Assembly: GCA_023428025.1 (NCBI GenBank)
Contig: JAEYZN010000038.1
Span: 1-54,297, forward strand
DNA length: 54,297 nt
Source of the DNA: Bacillota bacterium
GTDB lineage: Bacteria > Bacillota > Clostridia > Christensenellales > SZUA-584
Direction of reading: 5' to 3'
The stretch's first letter is position 1. Each line of letters starts with the position of its first letter. This document shows positions 15,616-24,662 of the stretch, one piece after another. A program made the position numbers and the translations under genes. The notes beneath the pieces were generated by a model. It made no database searches, was not told where the DNA came from, and saw only the letters and a list, made by a program, of their open reading frames with translations.

Positions 15616-16884
15616 TTAATCGACAAAGTCGAATTCCAGGCCCTCCAGGCACACCGCGTCGCCCGTCTTCGCGCCCGCCCGCCGCAGCGCCTTGATGACG
15701 CCAAAGTCGATGAGCAGCTTCTGGAAATGCCGCATCGAATCCGGATCGGCCGGGTTTGTGCGCAGCATGATCTCCCTGATGACGGAGCCGTCCACATAAT
15801 ACACGCCGTCCTCCACATACACCGCGAAGCCCTCGTCTTCCTTCTCCAACGCCCATTCCTCCACCACGCCGTCCTCGCGCACCGGGGCGGGCATCGGCAG
15901 CGTCATCAGCAGCTCGTATGTGGCTTCCATCAGTTCATCCACGCCCTCGCGGGTCTCCGCGGATATCTCAAATACCTTGACGCCGCGCGGCTCCAGATAC
16001 TCACAAAGGCGCCCGGCGTGTTCCGCCGCGTCCGGCAGGTCCATCTTGTTGGCCGCCACCAGCTCGGGGCGCTTGGTCAGCTCCTCCGAATAATCGGCCA
16101 GCTCGCGCCGGATGATCTCGTAATCCTCGATCACGTCGCGCCCTTCCGAGCCGGATACGTCCAGCACATGGATCAGCATCCGCGTGCGCTCCACATGACG
16201 CAAAAAGTCGTGCCCCAGCCCCGCGCCGGACGCCGCGCCTTCGATCAGGCCGGGGATATCCGCCACGATAAAGCTCTGGTCGTGACGCCGTACCACGCCC
16301 AGGTTGGGCGACAGCGTGGTGAAGTGGTAGTTGGCGATCTTGGGCTTCGCGCTGGTAGACGCGGACAGCAGCGTGGATTTGCCCACGTTGGGGAAGCCCA
16401 GCAACCCCACGTCCGCGATGGACAGCAGCTCCAGCCGCACATGGCGTCCCTTCGTCTTCCTGCCCGGCGTCGCGAAGTTGGGGTTCTGCCGCGTGGGCGT
16501 CGCGAAGCGCGCGTTGCCCTTGCCGCCCGCACCGCCCTTTAAGAGGACGCGCCTTCCTTCGCGCATATCCGCCGCCACGCGCCCTGTCTCGTCGTCCTTG
16601 ATCACGGTGCCCGCCGGTACGCGGATGACCAAGTCTTCGGCCGTGCGACCGCGCATGTTCTTCTTCTTGCCCCGCTCGCCCGCCTCCGCCTCAAAGCGGC
16701 GCTGATAGGCAAAGTCCATCAGCGTGCGCATGCTCTCGTCCACTTCAAATATAATGCTGCCGCCGTCGCCGCCGTCGCCGCCGTCCGGACCGCCGTTGTT
16801 CACATACTTTTCCTTACGGAACGAGACGTGGCCGCTGCCGCCGTCCCCCGCCTTGATAAATATCCTCGCTTTATCAACAAACAT
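15616..16884 (-). CDS. obg: Obg/CgtA ribosome-assembly GTPase
   Basis: 422 residues. The glycine-rich Obg fold (about 1-158, with DGGDGGDGGSIIFEVDE) is followed by the G domain with G1 GFPNVGKSTLL, G3 DIPGLIEGA and G4 NKMD. A C-terminal OCT domain (about 340-422) is typical of Gram-positive Obg. It binds GTP and 50S precursors and in sporulating bacteria also affects sporulation and stress signalling. It lies 3 bases after nth and upstream of yhbY. Confidence 0.97.
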   Translation of the reverse strand: MFVDKARIFIKAGDGGSGHVSFRKEKYVNNGGPDGGDGGDGGSIIFEVDESMRTLMDFAYQRRFEAEAGERGKKKNMRGRTAEDLVIRVPAGTVIKDDETGRVAADMREGRRVLLKGGAGGKGNARFATPTRQNPNFATPGRKTKGRHVRLELLSIADVGLLGFPNVGKSTLLSASTSAKPKIANYHFTTLSPNLGVVRRHDQSFIVADIPGLIEGAASGAGLGHDFLRHVERTRMLIHVLDVSGSEGRDVIEDYEIIRRELADYSEELTKRPELVAANKMDLPDAAEHAGRLCEYLEPRGVKVFEISAETREGVDELMEATYELLMTLPMPAPVREDGVVEEWALEKEDEGFAVYVEDGVYYVDGSVIREIMLRTNPADPDSMRHFQKLLIDFGVIKALRRAGAKTGDAVCLEGLEFDFVD

Positions 16885-16887
16885 CAG

Positions 16888-17514
16888 TTAAATTACCTTT
16901 CCTCCCCAGGGACATATGTCATTCAGAAAGCACTCCGGGCATTTGGGCTTGCGCGCGTCGCACAGCCGCCGCCCGTGCCATATCAGCCAATGGTGCGCGT
17001 CCGACCATTTTTCCTTTGGTATCGCCTGCATCAGCTGCTTCTCCGTCTCCAGCACATCCTTCGCCGCCGCCAGCCCCAGCCGGTTGGAGACACGGAACAC
17101 ATGCGTGTCCACCGCGATGGCCGGTACGCCGAACGCGTTGGACAGCACCACATTGGCCGTCTTGCGGCCCACGCCCGGCATGGCGCTCAGCTCCTCCAGC
17201 GTCTGCGGCACCTCGCCGCCATATTGATCGATGAGAATGCGGCAGGTTTCCAGCATATGCGCCGCTTTGGTATGATAGAATCCGCAGCTTTTGATGCGCG
17301 CCTCCAGCCCTTCCTGCCCCAGCGCCAATATCGCCTTGGCGTCCGGGCACTCCTTGAACAGCTTCTCGGTGACCACGTTCACCTGCCTGTCCGTCGTCTG
17401 CGCGGACAGCATCGTCGCCATCAACAGCTCGAACGCGTTGTTGTATTTCAGCCCTGGCCGTGCGCCAAAGTAATGCGCCTCCAGCCTCGTGAGTATCTCC
17501 TTATTACCGCTCAT
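16888..17514 (-). CDS. nth: Endonuclease III
   Basis: 208 residues. DNA glycosylase/AP lyase for oxidised pyrimidines in base excision repair. The helix-hairpin-helix reads LSAMPGVGRKTANVVLSNAFG with the catalytic Lys inside it. The active-site Asp is in AIAVDTHVFRVSNRLG. The C-terminal [4Fe-4S] motif is C-x6-C-x2-C-x5-C in CDARKPKCPECFLNDIC. First gene of nth-obg-yhbY. Start supported by AAGGAG. Confidence 0.97.
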   Translation of the reverse strand: MSGNKEILTRLEAHYFGARPGLKYNNAFELLMATMLSAQTTDRQVNVVTEKLFKECPDAKAILALGQEGLEARIKSCGFYHTKAAHMLETCRILIDQYGGEVPQTLEELSAMPGVGRKTANVVLSNAFGVPAIAVDTHVFRVSNRLGLAAAKDVLETEKQLMQAIPKEKWSDAHHWLIWHGRRLCDARKPKCPECFLNDICPWGGKVI

Positions 17515-17646
17515 GCCTTCTCCTTTTGGCCCATGTCATACGGCTATTATACTCATAGATGGCAAAAAACACAAACACATCGCACAGCGAGCCGCCTTTG
17601 AAAGCGGCATATACATATTTTGCGTATACCGGCTTAAAATAACGCT

Positions 17647-18351
17647 ATGTTCAACGTGGTCATCAAAACGTTTATAATATACTTCTTCATCATGCTGGTG
17701 ATGCGCATCATGGGCAAGCGGCAGGCGGGCCAGCTGCAGCCGTTCGACCTGGTTATCGCCGTCATGATCGCGGAGGTCGCGTCCACGCCGATGGCGGGCG
17801 CTGGCGTACCCATCACCTACGGCATCGTGCCCATCATCACGCTGCTGGTGCTGCACAACGGCATCGCGTTCCTTTCGATCAAGAGCGACGCGCTGCGCGC
17901 GTTCTTCTCCGGCAAGCCCAGCATCGTGATCCACAAGGGCATCATACGGCAGAAGGAGCTCAAAAAGCTCGGCTACAACCTGAACGACCTCATCGAGCAG
18001 CTGCGCGTCAAAGACGTGATGAACATCAGCGATGTGCATTACGCGGTGCTGGAGACCAACGGCGAACTGTCCATCATGCTCAAGCCGGAAAAAAGACCTC
18101 TTCAACCGGAGGATGTGAAACTGAAGCCGGAAACCCCGGGGTTTTGCTTCGATGTGATCATGGACGGCAAGATCAAGTCCAAGAACCTGGAGAAGCTGGG
18201 GTTTGAGGAGACCGATCTGGAGCGGGTACTCAAACAGTCGGGCGTCAAGCATATCAAATCCGTGTTTCTCGCCACCAGCGACGAAACGGGCAAGGTTTTC
18301 ATACAGGACTACGACGGCAATCAACGAAACGGGCGTATGAAAAATGGGTAA
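17647..18351 (+). CDS. DUF421/YetF-type membrane protein
   Basis: 234 residues of the YetF/DUF421 family. Two or three N-terminal helices (FIIYFFIMLVMRIMGKRQ and IVPIITLLVLHNGIAF) carry the hallmark GKRQ/QLQPFDLVIAVMIAE segment. A soluble C-terminal domain contains SIVIHKGIIRQKELKKLGYN. The biochemical role is unknown. Members are often linked with sporulation in Firmicutes. No Shine-Dalgarno is visible before the ATG, which is unusual here. It overlaps the DUF4363 gene by 8 bases, a partner seen repeatedly in Clostridia. Confidence 0.9.
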   Translation: MFNVVIKTFIIYFFIMLVMRIMGKRQAGQLQPFDLVIAVMIAEVASTPMAGAGVPITYGIVPIITLLVLHNGIAFLSIKSDALRAFFSGKPSIVIHKGIIRQKELKKLGYNLNDLIEQLRVKDVMNISDVHYAVLETNGELSIMLKPEKRPLQPEDVKLKPETPGFCFDVIMDGKIKSKNLEKLGFEETDLERVLKQSGVKHIKSVFLATSDETGKVFIQDYDGNQRNGRMKNG

Positions 18352-18724
18352 GAACATCGTGCTGTTCGTGCTGCTTCTGTTGATGCTGGCCGGGGCGATC
18401 TGGCAGAGCGTTTACGTCCATCGCGCAACCGACACGCTGACCGCCCCGCTTGAGGAGGCGATACAAGCGCTTGAACAGCAGGACGCAAAAAAAGCGGCTC
18501 AGGCCGCCGATAAATTTGAAGCGGCATGGCAACATGAAAAAAACACCTATGAAGCGCTGTTTGAACACAACGAGGTGGACATCATCTCCGCGTACGCTCA
18601 AAAGCTGAAAAGCATGTGCGCCGCCAGCACCATCCCCCAGGCAAAGGCGCTCGCAGGGGAGATGCTGTTCTATGTGGATCATATCAGAGCGATCGATTGC
18701 GTGGGTTGGGAGAATATCTTCTAG
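18344..18724 (+). CDS. DUF4363 membrane-anchored protein
   Basis: 126 residues with an N-terminal hydrophobic anchor (about 4-23), then a largely helical exported domain containing AIQALEQQDAKKAAQAADKFEAAW and a conserved late segment. It matches the DUF4363 family, which is usually encoded directly after a DUF421 gene, as here. Function unknown. The overlap suggests coupled translation and a joint membrane complex. Convergent with the nitroreductase, whose stop codon overlaps this one by 4 bases. Confidence 0.85.
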   Translation: MGKNIVLFVLLLLMLAGAIWQSVYVHRATDTLTAPLEEAIQALEQQDAKKAAQAADKFEAAWQHEKNTYEALFEHNEVDIISAYAQKLKSMCAASTIPQAKALAGEMLFYVDHIRAIDCVGWENIF

Positions 18725-19551
18725 CGCCAACTGAAGCCGTAACGCCAGCCTTCGGTCTGCAGCTCGTCAGAAATCAATTGCGGGTCCTCCACCACGAAGC
18801 CGCCCGGCAGGCCCAGTTCGCGCGCGCTCAGCTCGAAGTGGCACGCCGCGATCCCCAGATCAATACGCTGCATCTCAAAGCCATAAGCCGTGTTGCCCGC
18901 ATACCGTTTGTCCAGCACGGCATAGAAGTGGCAGACGCCGCCACCTACGATCACGCGCCACGGCTGCTTGTTGGATGCCGACGGGCCGATGCAGACCATC
19001 TCAAGGCAGGTCTTCAGAGCCCCGTCGTCCGGCATCAGCGGTTTTCCCACGCTGCCGTCAAAGAAAAGCTCGCCAAAGCGCCTGCGCTTGCGCGCCCCGG
19101 CGCCAGCCGCCACCGCCATCTCCGTCAGTGACTTTCTTTCAGCCGCATATCCCAGAGGCGATACGGCAGGCAGGAATTCCCCCTGGGGCTTCAACTGTTC
19201 GATAAACGTGCTGCGTTTGAACGTGCCGCCCAGCCAGCAGGTGCCAAGCCCCAGCGCTGTGGCCAGCAGCACAACCTGCTCAAACGCGTAGCCAAAGCCC
19301 TCCACATCCAGGCCGCCCTTTTTGACACAGCCCGCAAAATAGGTTTTCGCGCCCTTGATAAAGCCGTATGTCCCAATCTTCTGCGCCGAGCTTTCCACCA
19401 GCTCAAAGCGGACCTTGGAGCCGAACGGGTTTTGCACCTCTGTGAAAAAGGCTCTCAGCCGCTCAAGCTTTTCCGCCTCCACCGGCCTTTGCTCATAGGT
19501 CCTCACAGACGTCCGCTTGCGGATGACGTCGATAACACTCTGCCCTTCCAT
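18721..19551 (-). CDS. Nitroreductase-family flavoprotein
   Basis: 276 residues with FMN-binding nitroreductase features. These are the N-terminal IRKRTSVRTYEQRPVE, the dimer/flavin segment ALGLGTCWLGGTF and a second half with GPSASNKQPWRVIV. It resembles the duplicated nitroreductase-like fold typified by Thermotoga TM1586. Likely a cytosolic NAD(P)H-dependent reductase, substrate unknown. The GGAGGG site supports the ATG. It follows rodA by 43 bases on the same strand, perhaps co-transcribed. Confidence 0.88.
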   Translation of the reverse strand: MEGQSVIDVIRKRTSVRTYEQRPVEAEKLERLRAFFTEVQNPFGSKVRFELVESSAQKIGTYGFIKGAKTYFAGCVKKGGLDVEGFGYAFEQVVLLATALGLGTCWLGGTFKRSTFIEQLKPQGEFLPAVSPLGYAAERKSLTEMAVAAGAGARKRRRFGELFFDGSVGKPLMPDDGALKTCLEMVCIGPSASNKQPWRVIVGGGVCHFYAVLDKRYAGNTAYGFEMQRIDLGIAACHFELSARELGLPGGFVVEDPQLISDELQTEGWRYGFSWR

Positions 19552-19594
19552 AATTCCGCCCTCCTTGTCTTCCAGAACGTTAGAATTAAGTTGT

Positions 19595-20776
19595 TTAAAA
19601 ACTCCATCGTTGTCGTCGCATGCTGACGTTTATAACCAGCCCGAACGCGATCATATTCGTCAGAAGGTTGGAGCCGCCATAGCTGAAGAACGGCAGCGGA
19701 ATTCCGGTGATGGGCATCACGCCCACGTTCATACCGATGTTTTCGAATATATGGAACAGCGTCATGGCCAGCACGCCCACGATAATCAGCGAGCCAAAAT
19801 CGTCTTTGGCCTTGGTGGCCAGCCACATCGTGCGGATGATCAGCACGAAATACAGCAATATGACGATCATCGCGCCAATAAAACCAACGGCCTCGGTCGT
19901 GGAGGCAAATATGAAGTCGGTGTGCTTCTCGGCGATGTGCGACAGCCGGCTCTCCCCGCCCAGCGAGAACAACCCTTTTCCGGTCACCTGCCCAGAACCA
20001 ATGGCTGTCTTGGCCTGAGTGGCCTGACGGGCGTTATCCGCCATCTGTTGATCCGTCATGCCTTCCACCTGTATGCCAAGGAAGGAATAAATCCGGTTTT
20101 TCTGCCAGTCCGCCAGCACAAACCACGTTGCGGGCAGTGCAATGCCCACACAGCCCATCATGCCCAGTATCAGCTTTAAGCTGGTGCGGGCGATAAACAG
20201 CATCGAGAAGAACGTGAACACGTACACCATCGCGGTGCCAAAGTCCGGCTGGATGATGATGAGCGCCAGCGGGATAATAAACACGCCGATGATGGGCAGC
20301 AGCTCCTTTAACTTGGTGATGCCGCCGTCCTTACCCTTGGTTTGATTGGATATCATGCGCGACATCATGATGATGATCGCGATCTTGCCGATCTCACTGG
20401 GCTGAAAGCCCGAGTTGCCGATACGGAACCAGCCCTTGGTACCGTTGACCTCCTTACCGAAAAACAGCACCGCGATGAGCAGCACGATCAGGATCACATA
20501 GATCCACTTGTAATACTCGCCGATCGCGTGATAGTCGGGCAGCAGCACGACAAACATCGCGAACAGGCTCACGCCCAGCCATGTGAGTTGCTGGACCACA
20601 TAGTCCAGATCCAGTTGGGATACGGCGGCGGCAATGGAGCCTGTGTTTTCCGTCAGCGGTTCGGAGACGGCGCTGGCGATGGCCACCAGGCTGAACAAAA
20701 TCAGCACCATGATGTTGGTGAACAGCAACCAGTCTATATGTTTAAACATTCTCGGATCGATGAATCTGAGCTTCAA
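19595..20776 (-). CDS. rodA: RodA/FtsW-type peptidoglycan glycosyltransferase
   Basis: 393 residues with about ten membrane helices. SEDS polymerase that builds glycan strands with PBP2 during elongation. Family segments visible are GWFRIGNSGFQPSEIGKIA, IIIQPDFGTAMVYVF and the late ITGIPLPFFSYGGSNLL. The latter two hold the conserved acidic and Pro/Ser residues. The start is TTG (MKLRFID) with GAGGT 8 bases upstream. I call rodA rather than ftsW because of the overall elongasome gene content, not a decisive motif. It lies 13 kb from mrdA. Confidence 0.9.
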   Translation of the reverse strand: MKLRFIDPRMFKHIDWLLFTNIMVLILFSLVAIASAVSEPLTENTGSIAAAVSQLDLDYVVQQLTWLGVSLFAMFVVLLPDYHAIGEYYKWIYVILIVLLIAVLFFGKEVNGTKGWFRIGNSGFQPSEIGKIAIIIMMSRMISNQTKGKDGGITKLKELLPIIGVFIIPLALIIIQPDFGTAMVYVFTFFSMLFIARTSLKLILGMMGCVGIALPATWFVLADWQKNRIYSFLGIQVEGMTDQQMADNARQATQAKTAIGSGQVTGKGLFSLGGESRLSHIAEKHTDFIFASTTEAVGFIGAMIVILLYFVLIIRTMWLATKAKDDFGSLIIVGVLAMTLFHIFENIGMNVGVMPITGIPLPFFSYGGSNLLTNMIAFGLVINVSMRRQRWSF

Positions 20777-20905
20777 GTCAAATACCTCGGTCTAAATTTT
20801 ACGATTGTATTATAAAACTATAACACAATTATTAATCAAACAAAACCCCGGCAACAATATGTTTACAATTTGCGTGCCAAAGCAAGCTTAGCATATCAGA
20901 AAAAA

Positions 20906-20929
20906 GCCGGTCAGGGAAGCCCTGCCGGC
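20906..20929 (-). terminator. Intrinsic terminator of the DUF3221-like lipoprotein gene
   Basis: On the minus strand a GCCGGCAGGG...CCCTGACCGGC stem with a CTT loop is followed by a T-run (A-run at 20900-20905 on plus). It lies 13 bases past the lipoprotein stop. Confidence 0.85.
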
Positions 20930-20942
20930 CTCTGTCTTCACT

Positions 20943-21548
20943 TTATTGAGCGTTTGCATCCAATATCGTCACGCGCAGCGCCCGGCCCTGCACCGGGTAT
21001 GACTCCGCCACCGGTCCGCCGAACACCACCTCAACGTTATCGCCTGTCTTTATCTGTTCCACGGCAGCCATATCGCCGTTCTGCTTGACGACGACGGTGT
21101 CAGCGCCCACGCGCACGCTGGCCTTGTCGTACATGCCGTAATCACTGCCCGTTGCTTCCACCAGCATCGTCAGCTCACCGCCCGACATCGACACATCCGT
21201 CACCGCGCCACGGATGCCCACCGCATTCTGCACGCCCGCCAGCAGCTCCGCGCCCGAGGACGGGCATTTATCCTTCATATCCGCAAACGACAGATACAAA
21301 AAGCCCGTGCCGTCCACCAGGTACACTGCGCTTCGTTCCTCTTCCCATCCGGTGTCCTGCGTTTTGCCCAGCTGTTTGATGATATCTCCATAGGCTGTAT
21401 CCGCCTCAATTGCCTCCACATCCTGGCTTGTGACCGACGCGATCATGTTGTCCGCCTTGAGCAGGTCGTCCGGATACGCCGGGCCGCACGCGGCCAGCAG
21501 CAGCACCGCAGCCAGACAAACAGTCATTATCAGATTTCTTTTTTTCAT
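20943..21548 (-). CDS. Lipoprotein with DUF3221-like C-terminus
   Basis: 201 residues. A signal peptide with lipobox LLLAAC (Cys about 20) predicts a lipid-anchored extracytoplasmic protein. The C-terminal 80 residues form a small beta-rich domain ending in GDNVEVVFGGPVAESYPVQGRALRVTIL, which resembles DUF3221. I begin at ATG 21548 because of GGAGG just upstream and the immediate signal peptide. The longer open frame to 21659 has neither. Function unknown. Divergent from dnaX. Confidence 0.8.
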   Translation of the reverse strand: MKKRNLIMTVCLAAVLLLAACGPAYPDDLLKADNMIASVTSQDVEAIEADTAYGDIIKQLGKTQDTGWEEERSAVYLVDGTGFLYLSFADMKDKCPSSGAELLAGVQNAVGIRGAVTDVSMSGGELTMLVEATGSDYGMYDKASVRVGADTVVVKQNGDMAAVEQIKTGDNVEVVFGGPVAESYPVQGRALRVTILDANAQ

Positions 21549-21623
21549 CTTGGTCCTCCATTTGTTCGATATCCATATGACGCGGCGAGCCTCGTCTTTG
21601 TTCCCCGCCATGTTCTTACAATA

Positions 21624-21653
21624 TGGACAAAGCGCGCCTTTGAATGATATGAT
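21624..21653 (+). promoter_or_regulatory. Sigma-A promoter of dnaX
   Basis: TGGACA (21624-21629), 18-base spacer and TATGAT (21648-21653), with the predicted start about 20 bases before the dnaX ATG. Confidence 0.65.
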
Positions 21654-21678
21654 AGACACATAAAACGAGGAGGACAGG

Positions 21679-23250
21679 ATGGCTTACAGGGCATTATACC
21701 GCACATGGCGGCCCGCTCGTTTCGCGGACGTGGTCGGCCAGGAGCCGATCACCAAAGTGCTGGCGGGTGAGATCGAAAGCGGCAAGATCGCGCACGCTTA
21801 TTTGTTTTCGGGCCCGCGCGGCACCGGCAAAACCAGCCTTGCCAAAATATTTGCGCGCGCCGTCAACTGTCAGAATCGCGAGGGAGCCGAAGCCTGCGGC
21901 GATTGTTCCGCCTGCCGCGCCACGGCTGATGAAGGCTCCGTGGACATCGTGGAGATCGACGCGGCGTCCAACAACGGCGTGGACAACATCCGCGACATCC
22001 GGGACCGCGTGAACCTGCTGCCCGCCTTTTGCGCATACAAGGTCTATATCATCGACGAGGTGCATATGCTGTCCAAGGGCGCTTTCAACGCGCTGCTGAA
22101 AACGCTGGAGGAGCCGCCCGCCCACGTCATATTCATACTCGCAACCACCGAACCGCATAAGCTGCCCGCCACTATACTGTCGCGCTGCCAGCGGTTCGAC
22201 TTTCAGCGCATATCCGCTGCGGCCATTCAGAGCCGCTTGATGGATGTGGCCCGCGCCGAGGGCTTTGTGTTTGAAGACAACGCCATGAAAGCCATCGCCC
22301 GCGCGGCGGAGGGCGGCATGCGCGACGCGCTCTCCATTCTGGACCAGTGCGCGGCCTTCGGCGACATCACGACGGCGACCGTCACCGCGGCGCTGGGCAG
22401 CGGCGACATGCGGCTGCTCTACGCGCTGGCGGCACACATATCTGAATACGACGAAAAAGGCGCTCTCATTGGCCTTCGGGCGCTGCTGGACGCCGGGGCG
22501 GATACACGCGCGCTCATCAAGGACCTGGCGGACATCTTCCGCCGCATGATGTGGCTGGCCGCCGGAGCCGACGCGGAGGAGGACGACGCGGAGCTGAAAA
22601 TCCTCGCCGGAAAGTTCGGCAAGGCGGCGTGCATCCGCGCCCTCAACATACTGATCCAGAAGGAATATGAAATGCGCCAGAACCTGCGGGCGGACATCGT
22701 GCTGGAAACGGCGGTGATGGCGCTGATGGCCCCCGAGGACGATATGGCTTCACCCGCCGCGGCCCGCATCGAGAAGCTGGAGGCGCGCCTGCGTGCGTTG
22801 GAGGCGCGGCCTTTTACCGCCGCGCCCGCACAGGCTGACAGCCCTGCCCCCACAGCTGCAGCAGCGCCGAAAGCCCCAGCGCCCCGAAAAGCAGCGTCGG
22901 TCAGGCCGACCGGAATATCGGACACGGAAGCGGATATGCTATGGAAAAAGACGCTGGATAAGCTGCGAAGCACATCCTTCCACATCTGCCCGTACGCGCA
23001 GCAGGCGGAAGGCGTGACCTGCGTGGGCGATGTGTTCGAGATCAAGTTCGGGGCGGACGCCGAGACGGCGGCGGATTTCCTGAAGCACCCCAAGGCGCAG
23101 GAAACGCTGGCGCAGACGCTGGCGCAGGAGGCGGGGCGGACGTACAACATCAGCGTCGTCGTTTCGCACGCAGCAGGCCATCAAAGCGCGGGAACCAACA
23201 TAGCCGATATTTTCGGCGCTGACAATATTGAGATCATACAGGAGGACTGA
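21679..23250 (+). CDS. dnaX: DNA polymerase III subunit gamma/tau
   Basis: 523 residues, the clamp-loader ATPase of the replisome. Walker A GPRGTGKTSLAKIFA, a four-cysteine zinc module beginning CQN..CGDCSAC, Walker B IIDEVHMLSKGAFNALLKTLEEPP, the sensor SRC motif in LSRCQRFDF and the AAA lid are all visible. An alanine/proline-rich linker (about 380-410) precedes a short tau-like C-terminal domain. Start has GAGGAGG. First gene of the standard dnaX-ybaB-recR operon. Confidence 0.97.
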   Translation: MAYRALYRTWRPARFADVVGQEPITKVLAGEIESGKIAHAYLFSGPRGTGKTSLAKIFARAVNCQNREGAEACGDCSACRATADEGSVDIVEIDAASNNGVDNIRDIRDRVNLLPAFCAYKVYIIDEVHMLSKGAFNALLKTLEEPPAHVIFILATTEPHKLPATILSRCQRFDFQRISAAAIQSRLMDVARAEGFVFEDNAMKAIARAAEGGMRDALSILDQCAAFGDITTATVTAALGSGDMRLLYALAAHISEYDEKGALIGLRALLDAGADTRALIKDLADIFRRMMWLAAGADAEEDDAELKILAGKFGKAACIRALNILIQKEYEMRQNLRADIVLETAVMALMAPEDDMASPAAARIEKLEARLRALEARPFTAAPAQADSPAPTAAAAPKAPAPRKAASVRPTGISDTEADMLWKKTLDKLRSTSFHICPYAQQAEGVTCVGDVFEIKFGADAETAADFLKHPKAQETLAQTLAQEAGRTYNISVVVSHAAGHQSAGTNIADIFGADNIEIIQED

Positions 23251-23254
23251 GATA

Positions 23255-23611
23255 ATGGCAAAGAGAAAATCATTCGGCGGTGGCGGCATGGGCGGCGGCG
23301 GTATGAACATGAATTCCATGCTGGCCCGGGCCCAGAAGATGCAGGCCGACATGGCCGCGGCGCAGGCCGAGGTGGAAGCGGCCGAGGTGGAAGCCACCGC
23401 GGGCGGCGGCGCCGTCACGGTGCGCGTCAGCGGCGCGAAGAAGATACTGGGCATCAAGATCTCCCCCGATGCGGTGGACCCGGACGATATCGAGATGCTG
23501 GAAGATCTGATCACGGCGGCGGTCAACGAAGCGCTGTCCAAGGCTGACGACCTGATGCAGCAGAAGATGGGCGGCCTCACGGGCGGTATGGATCTGGGAG
23601 GCATGTTCTAA
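23255..23611 (+). CDS. YbaB/EbfC nucleoid-associated protein
   Basis: 118 residues. DNA-binding dimer usually encoded between dnaX and recR. The core KMQADMAAAQAEVEAAEVEATAGGGAVTVRVSG and the later LEDLITAAVNEAL are typical. Unusual here are glycine/methionine-rich ends: an N-terminal GGGGMGGGGMNMN stretch and a C-terminal GGLTGGMDLGGMF. ATG 23255 follows GGAGG at 23241-23245, just past the dnaX stop. Confidence 0.93.
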   Translation: MAKRKSFGGGGMGGGGMNMNSMLARAQKMQADMAAAQAEVEAAEVEATAGGGAVTVRVSGAKKILGIKISPDAVDPDDIEMLEDLITAAVNEALSKADDLMQQKMGGLTGGMDLGGMF

Positions 23612-23613
23612 CC

Positions 23614-24219
23614 TTGGCGCCGATCATCGAGCCGGTGATGCGGCTCATCAACCAGTTTTCCCGCCTGCCCGGCGTGGGCGCCAAAACGGCGCAGCGCCTG
23701 GCCTTCTTTGTTATCGGCCTGAGTGACGACGAAGTGGATGAATTCGCGAAGGACCTTGTTTACGCCAAGGAAAAAGCGGTGTTCTGCCCCGTCTGCGGCA
23801 ATTTGATGGACAAGGACGAACCGTGCTGCGCCGTGTGTTCGGACGCCTCGCGGGACGCGGCCTGCGTCTGCGTCGTGTCCGACATCAAGGACGTGCTCGC
23901 CATCGAGAAGACGCGCGAATACAAGGGCATCTATCACGTGCTGCACGGCGTGATCTCTCCCATGGACGGCATCGGGCCGGACGATATCCGCATATCGGCG
24001 TTGATTGACCGTCTCGCGAAAGGTGATATCGCCGAGGTCATTCTCGCCACCAACCCGGACGTGCAGGGCACGGCCACAGCGGCGTACATCGCCAAAACCA
24101 TTCGCCCGCTGGGCGTCAAGGTGACGCGCATCGCGCATGGCGTGCCCATCGGAGCGGATCTCGAATATACCGACGAGGTCACACTGGTCCGCGCGCTGGA
24201 GGGCCGTACCGAGTATTAA
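23614..24219 (+). CDS. recR: Recombination protein RecR
   Basis: 201 residues. RecFOR pathway protein that loads RecA at gaps. The helix-hairpin-helix FSRLPGVGAKTAQRLAFF is followed by a C4 zinc finger (CPVCGNLMDKDEPCCAVC) and a TOPRIM domain (VVSDIKDVLAIEKT). It begins at TTG 23614, two bases after the ybaB stop, with GGGAGG 13 bases upstream inside the previous gene. Translational coupling is likely. Confidence 0.96.
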   Translation: MAPIIEPVMRLINQFSRLPGVGAKTAQRLAFFVIGLSDDEVDEFAKDLVYAKEKAVFCPVCGNLMDKDEPCCAVCSDASRDAACVCVVSDIKDVLAIEKTREYKGIYHVLHGVISPMDGIGPDDIRISALIDRLAKGDIAEVILATNPDVQGTATAAYIAKTIRPLGVKVTRIAHGVPIGADLEYTDEVTLVRALEGRTEY

Positions 24220-24662
24220 GTGCGCCGTCAATGTATAATGCCTCCTATGGCGGATTCCCGGCTATCCCAGCGGCGGCAACGGCATCCCCATGCTGGATGT
24301 TGCAGTTTACATTCAAGACAAGAACGGGGATATTTATATTTATCAAAACAAAGGGAGCGGATGTGCGGCATGTCAGTACGGAGACTATGCTCGACCATCC
24401 GTGTCTACTTCCACACCGTGGCTTGAATGGCTTTGGAGAACATCCATAGCCGGTTTTATACGCCGTTCTGGGCCTTCTCATTTCGTTAGCACTAGCCTGA
24501 TCAACTATGAAAAGAGAAATTAGAAAATTTTTGTATGAGTCTGATTGTTTGCTTTAGGATTGCGGTAAAAATATATATAACCGATCCATTGCGCGGGTCT
24601 GGATCATACACCAACAACAAGGTGAAGCTGGTGTCACGCCGGCGGGCCAAACGGAGGCTCAT
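24220..24662. other. 443-base gap with possible coding remnant
   Basis: No convincing gene. A stretch around 24260-24490 reads IPMLDVAVYIQDKNGDIYIY then CAACQYGD in one frame. It looks protein-like, yet has no start with a ribosome site and loses coherence downstream. It may be the remains of a decayed gene. The last 120 bases are AT-rich, then lead into the GGAGG of the next lipoprotein. No clear terminator follows recR. Confidence 0.35.
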
